Origin: Rhodocyclales bacterium
GTDB lineage: Bacteria > Pseudomonadota > Gammaproteobacteria > Burkholderiales > Rhodocyclaceae
Reading direction: 5' to 3'
DNA: 9,360 bases
Assembly (NCBI GenBank): GCA_021286885.1
Contig: JAJTBM010000089.1
Location: 1 to 9,360 of the forward strand
Shown here: positions 6,067-9,360 of the stretch, piece after piece
Numbering within the stretch: the stretch's first letter is position 1
How the letters are laid out: each line of letters begins with the position of its first letter
Position numbers and translations under genes: made by a program
Notes under the pieces: generated by a model
The model's input: the letters and a program-made list of their open reading frames with translations, nothing else
Databases searched by the model: none
Told to the model about the DNA's origin: nothing

Positions 6067-6107
6067 TTTCCGCAACGGAAATAAGACCTTAGCGCAGCAT
6101 CTGCGCT
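6067..6107. promoter_or_regulatory. Pair of perfect small dyads upstream of the crotonase operon
   Basis: TTTCCG, CAA, CGGAAA (6067-6081) and AGCGCAG, CAT, CTGCGCT (6091-6107) are two perfect inverted repeats with 3-base centres, their centres 25 bp apart. The second overlaps the place where a -35 would sit for the -10-like TAAAAT at 6125-6130. They lie 85-125 bp before the crotonase start. They look like regulator-binding sites, but I cannot name the regulator. Confidence 0.4.
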
Positions 6108-6191
6108 CATCTCCCGGTCATTTGTAAAATCCGGCCGCCCCCCTGAAAAACAGCCATAAAACACATAACGTCGCCGTACGAGGAGAACACC

Positions 6192-7004
6192 ATGCAGACC
6201 CAGCCCGCCGATTTTGTCTTGATCGACCGTGAAGGCCCCATTGCCATCCTGACCCTCAACGACCCGGACGCCCGCAACGCCTTGAGCGGCCCCGCCCAGT
6301 GGAATGCGCTGGTGGAGGCTTGCGCGGCCCTCCAGCGGGACGCCAGCGTGAAGGTGGTGATCCTCACCGGCGCGGGCTCCGCCTTCTGTGCCGGGGGCAA
6401 CGTCAAGAATTTCCGCGACCGGCGCGGGCTGGCAGAAGGCGACGGGATGCAGATCCGCGAAAACTACCGCAACGGCATCCAGCGCATCCCGCTCGCCTTC
6501 TACCAGCTGGATGTGCCCACCATTGCGGCGGTGAATGGCCCGGCCATCGGCGCGGGGTGTGACCTGGCCTGCATGGCCGACATCCGCATCGCCTCGGACA
6601 AGGCGGTGTTTGCCGAAAGCTTCGTCAAGCTCGGGCTGATTCCGGGGGACGGGGGCGCCTGGCTGCTGCAGCGGGTGGTGGGCTACGCCCGGGCGGCGGA
6701 AATGAGTTTTACCGGCGATGCTCTGGACGCCCAAGCGGCCCTTGCTGCTGGTCTGGTCAATCAGGTGGTGGCCCCCGAGGCGCTGATGGACGCGGCCCTG
6801 GCGCTCGCCCGGCGTATCGCCGCCAATCCGGGGCAGGCCCTGCGCATGACCAAGCGCCTGATGCGCGAATCCCAGACCAGCCGGCTGGATACGGTGCTGG
6901 AGCTGTCTGCCGCCTATCAGGCCCTCACCCACACCTCCCCCGAGCATGCGGAGGCGGTGGAGGGCTTTCTGGCCCAGCGCAGCGCTGCGGGGAAGCGCCC
7001 GTGA
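6192..7004 (+). CDS. Enoyl-CoA hydratase/isomerase (crotonase) family protein
   Basis: 270 residues, ATG at 6192 with AGGAG (6181-6185) six bases upstream. Crotonase-fold features run in order: AFCAGGNVKNF (65-74, first oxyanion-hole segment), NGPAIGAGCDLACMADIRIA (115-134, second oxyanion segment and CoA site), ESFVKLGLIPGDGGAWLL (142-159), and AAEMSFTGD (168-176). Aligned to rat mitochondrial crotonase, the second catalytic glutamate is kept (E170), but the first (Glu144) falls on a phenylalanine (F144), while D153 occurs in the PGDGG turn. Classical hydration of 2-enoyl-CoA is therefore uncertain. It could be an isomerase, hydrolase or another acyl-CoA enzyme using a different residue. It is the first gene of an operon with the MazG-like gene and probably rlmJ; two dyads lie upstream. 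Confidence 0.9.
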   Translation: MQTQPADFVLIDREGPIAILTLNDPDARNALSGPAQWNALVEACAALQRDASVKVVILTGAGSAFCAGGNVKNFRDRRGLAEGDGMQIRENYRNGIQRIPLAFYQLDVPTIAAVNGPAIGAGCDLACMADIRIASDKAVFAESFVKLGLIPGDGGAWLLQRVVGYARAAEMSFTGDALDAQAALAAGLVNQVVAPEALMDAALALARRIAANPGQALRMTKRLMRESQTSRLDTVLELSAAYQALTHTSPEHAEAVEGFLAQRSAAGKRP

Positions 7005-7369
7005 GCCTGCCGTCCGATGATCTGGCCGCCTTCACCCGGGATCTGCTGGCCTTTCGGGATGCCCGGGACTGGGCCCAGTTCCACAGCCTGCGCAATCTCA
7101 TGGTGTCGCTCCAGCTGGAGGCCGGCGAGCTGCTGGAACTGAGCCAATGGCTGGACGATGGGGGGCTGGAGGCCCGGATCGCCACCCCCGCCGGGCGGGA
7201 GGCGCTGGAGGACGAGTGCGCCGACGTGTTCATGTATTTGCTGCTGATTGCCGAGCGGAGCGGGATCGACCTCCTGGCCGCAGCCCGGGCCAAGCTGGCC
7301 AAGAACGCCGCCAAGTATCCGGTGGAGGCTTTTCGGGGCAGTCACCGCAAGTACAACGCCCAGGAGTGA
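7001..7369 (+). CDS. MazG-like nucleotide pyrophosphohydrolase
   Basis: 122 residues from a GTG at 7001, overlapping the crotonase stop codon by four bases (GTGA), which suggests translational coupling; GGGGAA at 6989-6994 can serve as Shine-Dalgarno. It is an all-alpha NTP pyrophosphohydrolase of the short MazG-like/dCTPase (DCTPP1, iMazG) type. The sequence shows RDWAQFHSLRNLMVSLQLEA (22-41), the metal-binding acidic set E40, E43, E46 with EDECADV (E72, D75), and the characteristic tail KNAAKYPVEAFRG followed by HRKY. Such enzymes split non-canonical or surplus nucleoside triphosphates (often dCTP-like) to the monophosphate plus pyrophosphate, cleaning the nucleotide pool. The exact substrate cannot be read from sequence. 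Length is normal for the group. Confidence 0.9.
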   Translation: MSLPSDDLAAFTRDLLAFRDARDWAQFHSLRNLMVSLQLEAGELLELSQWLDDGGLEARIATPAGREALEDECADVFMYLLLIAERSGIDLLAAARAKLAKNAAKYPVEAFRGSHRKYNAQE

Positions 7370-7427
7370 GGCGCGGGGCGCGGTGAGGTGTTAGCATCGC
7401 GCCCTTGCACTGTTTTTTCGTACCACC

Positions 7428-8273
7428 ATGCTCAGCTACCGCCACGCCTTCCATGCCGGCAACCACGCCGACGTGCTCAAGCACTTCATTCTCGTCCAGT
7501 TGCTGGAGTACTACGGCCAGAAAGATAAGCCCTACTGGTACATCGATACCCACGCCGGGGCCGGCTGCTACTCTCTGCTGGATGGCTTCTCCCGCAAGAA
7601 CGCCGAGCACGAGGAAGGCATCGCCCGGCTGCTGGGCCGCAAGGATGTGCCCTCCGAGCTCAAGTCCTACCTGCGCGTGGTGCGCGAGCTGAACAGCCCC
7701 GACAAGCTGCGCCTTTATCCCGGCTCCCCCCGCTGCGCGGCTGCGCTGCTGCGTGAGGATGACCGGATGCGCCTCTTTGAGCTGCATCCCACCGACAAAA
7801 AATTGCTGGCCGAAAACTTTGCCGAGCTGGGCAACAAGGTGCTGATCCAGGAGCAGGACGGCTTTACCGGCATCAACGCCTTCCTGCCCCCGCCGCCGCG
7901 CCGGGCCGTGGTGCTGATCGACCCGCCCTACGAGGTCAAGACCGATTACCGCACCGTGATCACCAGCCTCAAGGAATGCCTGCGCCGCTTCCCCAGCGGC
8001 ACGTATGCGGTGTGGTACCCCTGCCTGCACTCCATGCAGTCCCGGGAGCTGCCCGACAAGCTGCGCCGCCTGCCCATCGACAGCTGGCTGGATGTGCGCC
8101 TCGATGTGAAGTCCCCCGCCGAAGATGGCTACGGGATGCACGGCAGTGGGATGTTCATCGTTAACCCGCCCTGGAACCTGCCCGCCACCCTGCAAAAGGT
8201 GATGCCGTATCTGGTGCAGCACCTGGGCCTGGACGAAGGCGCCAGCTTCAAGCTGGAATCCAAGATCAAGTAA
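7428..8273 (+). CDS. rlmJ: 23S rRNA (adenine(2030)-N(6))-methyltransferase RlmJ
   Basis: 281 residues, almost the same length as E. coli RlmJ (280). The N-terminus MLSYRHAFHAGNHADVLKHF is diagnostic and fixes the start, even though no Shine-Dalgarno is visible before the ATG. YIDTHAGAGCY (38-48) forms the S-adenosylmethionine site, LYPGSPRCAAALLR (96-109) is a family block, and IDPPYEVK (164-171) holds the DPPY catalytic motif of N6-adenine methyltransferases. SGMFIVNPPWNLP near the C-terminus is also typical. The enzyme methylates A2030 of 23S rRNA during ribosome assembly. It follows the MazG-like gene by 58 bp and is probably co-transcribed with it, ending at the strong terminator 36 bp downstream. 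Confidence 0.95.
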   Translation: MLSYRHAFHAGNHADVLKHFILVQLLEYYGQKDKPYWYIDTHAGAGCYSLLDGFSRKNAEHEEGIARLLGRKDVPSELKSYLRVVRELNSPDKLRLYPGSPRCAAALLREDDRMRLFELHPTDKKLLAENFAELGNKVLIQEQDGFTGINAFLPPPPRRAVVLIDPPYEVKTDYRTVITSLKECLRRFPSGTYAVWYPCLHSMQSRELPDKLRRLPIDSWLDVRLDVKSPAEDGYGMHGSGMFIVNPPWNLPATLQKVMPYLVQHLGLDEGASFKLESKIK

Positions 8274-8308
8274 AGCGCCTGGCCGATCAGTCGAGCGGCC
8301 CCGCCACA

Positions 8309-8346
8309 AAAAACGCCGCACACCCGATGGGATGTGCGGCGTTTTT
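8309..8346. terminator. Bidirectional Rho-independent terminator after rlmJ
   Basis: AAAAACGCCGCACA (8309-8322) and TGTGCGGCGTTTTT (8333-8346) are perfect complements; inside, CCC and GGG can extend the stem around a short loop with one bulged A. The T-run on the plus strand and the A-run on the left (T-run for minus transcripts) let it end both rlmJ and the convergent CoA-transferase gene. A G/T-only stretch (8341-8360) and the direct repeat TTTGTAC (8364-8370, 8372-8378) follow. Confidence 0.93.
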
Positions 8347-8391
8347 GTGTGTGGGTGTGTACCTTTGTACGTTTGTACCCGAGTGCCTGCT

Positions 8392-9360
8392 TTACAGCAG
8401 GTGCATCTTCTTGGCTGCTTCGCGCAGTTGCGGGCGGAAGTCCGGATGGGCGATGCCGATCAGGGCTTCGCAGCGCTGCTTGGCGCTCTTGCCGCGCAGC
8501 TGGGCAACGCCGTATTCGGTCACCACGTAGTTGATGTCATTCTTGCTGGTGGAGACGTGGGTGCCCGGGGTCAGGGTCGGCACGATGCGGGAGATGGTGT
8601 TGTCCTTGGCCGTGGAGGGCAGCACGATGAAGGCCTTGCCATCCTTGGAGCGGTTGGCGGCGCGCACAAAGTCGGATTGGCCGCCGGTGCCCGAGTAGGG
8701 CAGGGGGCCCAGGCTTTCGGAGCCGCACTGGCCCAGGAAGTCGATCTCGAGGGTGGCGTTGATGGCGATCAGCTTGTCGTTCTGGCCGGCCAGATAGGGA
8801 TCATTGGTGTAATCCACCGGATGCATCTCGAAGGCCGGGTTGCGATCCAGGAAGTTGTACAGCTTCTTGGAGCCCAGGGCGAAGGTGGCCACCATCTTGC
8901 CGGGCAGGTAGTTCTTGCGCCGGTTGGTGACTGCGCCGGATTCGATCAGGGTCAGGATGCCGTCGCCGATCATCTCGGTGTGGATGCCCAGGTCGTGCTT
9001 GTGGGTGAGCTGCATCACCACTGCGTCGGGGATGCCGCCGTAGCCGATCTGGAGGGTGGAGCCGTCTTCGATCATGTCGGCCACGTACTTGCCGATGGCC
9101 TGTTGCACCGGCCCGATGGCGGGCAGGCCCACTTCGAGGATGGGCTCATCGTTTTCCACCAGGGCGGCCACCTGGGAAATGTGCAGGTGGCAGTTGCCGA
9201 AGGCGTACGGGATGTTGGGGTTCACTTCGATCACCACGGCCCGGGCCCGGCGAATGGCGGCCATGGTGTAGTCGGCAGCGAGGCCCAGGGAGAAGTAACC
9301 ATGGGCATCCATGGGTGAAACCTGGGTGAACACCACGTCAGCCGGCATCAGACCCCGGTC
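8392..9360 (-). CDS. Acetyl-CoA hydrolase/transferase (4-hydroxybutyrate CoA-transferase-like), 5' end missing
   Basis: An open frame runs from the right edge to TAA at 8394-8392, 322 codons of the C-terminal part. The ATG at 9348 is internal, since the frame continues upstream (DRGL then MPADV) into family sequence. Class I CoA-transferase features are clear: VVFTQVSPMDAHGYFSLG, IGYGGIPDAV (glycine-rich CoA loop), GIHTEMIGDG (the Glu is the expected covalent CoA-thioester nucleophile), GTGGQSDFVRAA, and VVTEYGVAQLRGKSAKQRCE with LIGIAHPDFR. The family moves CoA between acetyl-CoA and acids such as 4-hydroxybutyrate, succinate or propionate, or hydrolyses acetyl-CoA. The full protein is usually about 430 residues, so roughly 110 are outside the window. 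The exact acid partner cannot be assigned. Confidence 0.92.
   Translation of the reverse strand, partial: DRGLMPADVVFTQVSPMDAHGYFSLGLAADYTMAAIRRARAVVIEVNPNIPYAFGNCHLHISQVAALVENDEPILEVGLPAIGPVQQAIGKYVADMIEDGSTLQIGYGGIPDAVVMQLTHKHDLGIHTEMIGDGILTLIESGAVTNRRKNYLPGKMVATFALGSKKLYNFLDRNPAFEMHPVDYTNDPYLAGQNDKLIAINATLEIDFLGQCGSESLGPLPYSGTGGQSDFVRAANRSKDGKAFIVLPSTAKDNTISRIVPTLTPGTHVSTSKNDINYVVTEYGVAQLRGKSAKQRCEALIGIAHPDFRPQLREAAKKMHLL

Noticed and set aside
5949..6947. In-frame upstream extension of the gamma carbonic anhydrase frame, open for 333 extra codons
   Set aside because: It is antisense to the well-supported crotonase gene and crosses that gene's promoter region. It does not resemble the family, and a good Shine-Dalgarno and promoter fit the start at 5948. 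The open frame comes from GC-rich codon bias.
7230..8321. 363-codon minus-strand open frame opposite rlmJ
   Set aside because: Antisense shadow; rlmJ has diagnostic motifs from first to last residue and this frame has none.
8332..9318. 328-codon plus-strand open frame opposite the CoA-transferase gene
   Set aside because: Begins inside the terminator and is a Gly/Val/His-rich antisense shadow of a recognised enzyme.
1..9360. Search for mobile elements, CRISPR arrays, tRNA or rRNA genes and defence-type clusters
   Set aside because: No transposase, integrase, regularly spaced repeats, tRNA-like cloverleaf or rRNA segment was recognised; all genes fit ordinary chromosomal functions.

Overview
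The window looks like ordinary chromosomal DNA of a GC-rich betaproteobacterium. A class II (B12-dependent) ribonucleotide reductase, RlmJ, a gamma-carbonic-anhydrase-like protein, a crotonase and an acetyl-CoA hydrolase/transferase together suggest the Rhodocyclales (Azospira/Dechloromonas/Azoarcus type). That placement is inferred from protein character, not from a marker gene. I see no transposase, integrase, tRNA, rRNA or CRISPR array.

Layout: 1-882 (minus) is the N-terminal 294 codons of nrdJ, leaving the window at its 3' end. 883-1364 is a 482-bp AT-rich divergent intergenic region with a candidate NrdR box, a perfect DnaA box, A-tracts and several inverted repeats. 1365-3359 (plus) encodes a heparinase II/III-type polysaccharide lyase. 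Tail to tail with it, 17 bp away, is a minus-strand HDOD-domain protein (3377-4228). A 223-bp divergent spacer carrying a strong RNA-type hairpin (4375-4412) leads into an endonuclease/exonuclease/phosphatase-family protein (4452-5315). An 18-bp perfect-stem bidirectional terminator (5357-5400) separates it from a minus-strand gamma-carbonic-anhydrase family gene (5427-5948).

A second divergent promoter region (5949-6191) holds a good sigma-70 promoter for the carbonic-anhydrase-like gene and two perfect small dyads facing the next operon. That operon (plus) is crotonase/enoyl-CoA hydratase (6192-7004), a MazG-like nucleotide pyrophosphohydrolase overlapping it by 4 bp (7001-7369), and rlmJ (7428-8273). 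It ends at a strong bidirectional terminator (8309-8346). The window closes inside a minus-strand acetyl-CoA hydrolase/CoA-transferase gene (8392-9360, 5' end missing).

The genes do not form one obvious system. They cover DNA precursor supply and nucleotide-pool cleaning (nrdJ, MazG-like), acyl-CoA metabolism (crotonase, CoA-transferase), ribosome modification (rlmJ), polysaccharide cleavage and signalling-type proteins of unknown partners (HDOD, EEP). The most interesting signals are regulatory: the NrdR/DnaA box pair upstream of nrdJ, the leader dyads before the lyase, the G-U-compensated hairpin at 4375-4412, and the paired dyads at 6067-6107. I found no convincing undescribed multi-gene system.
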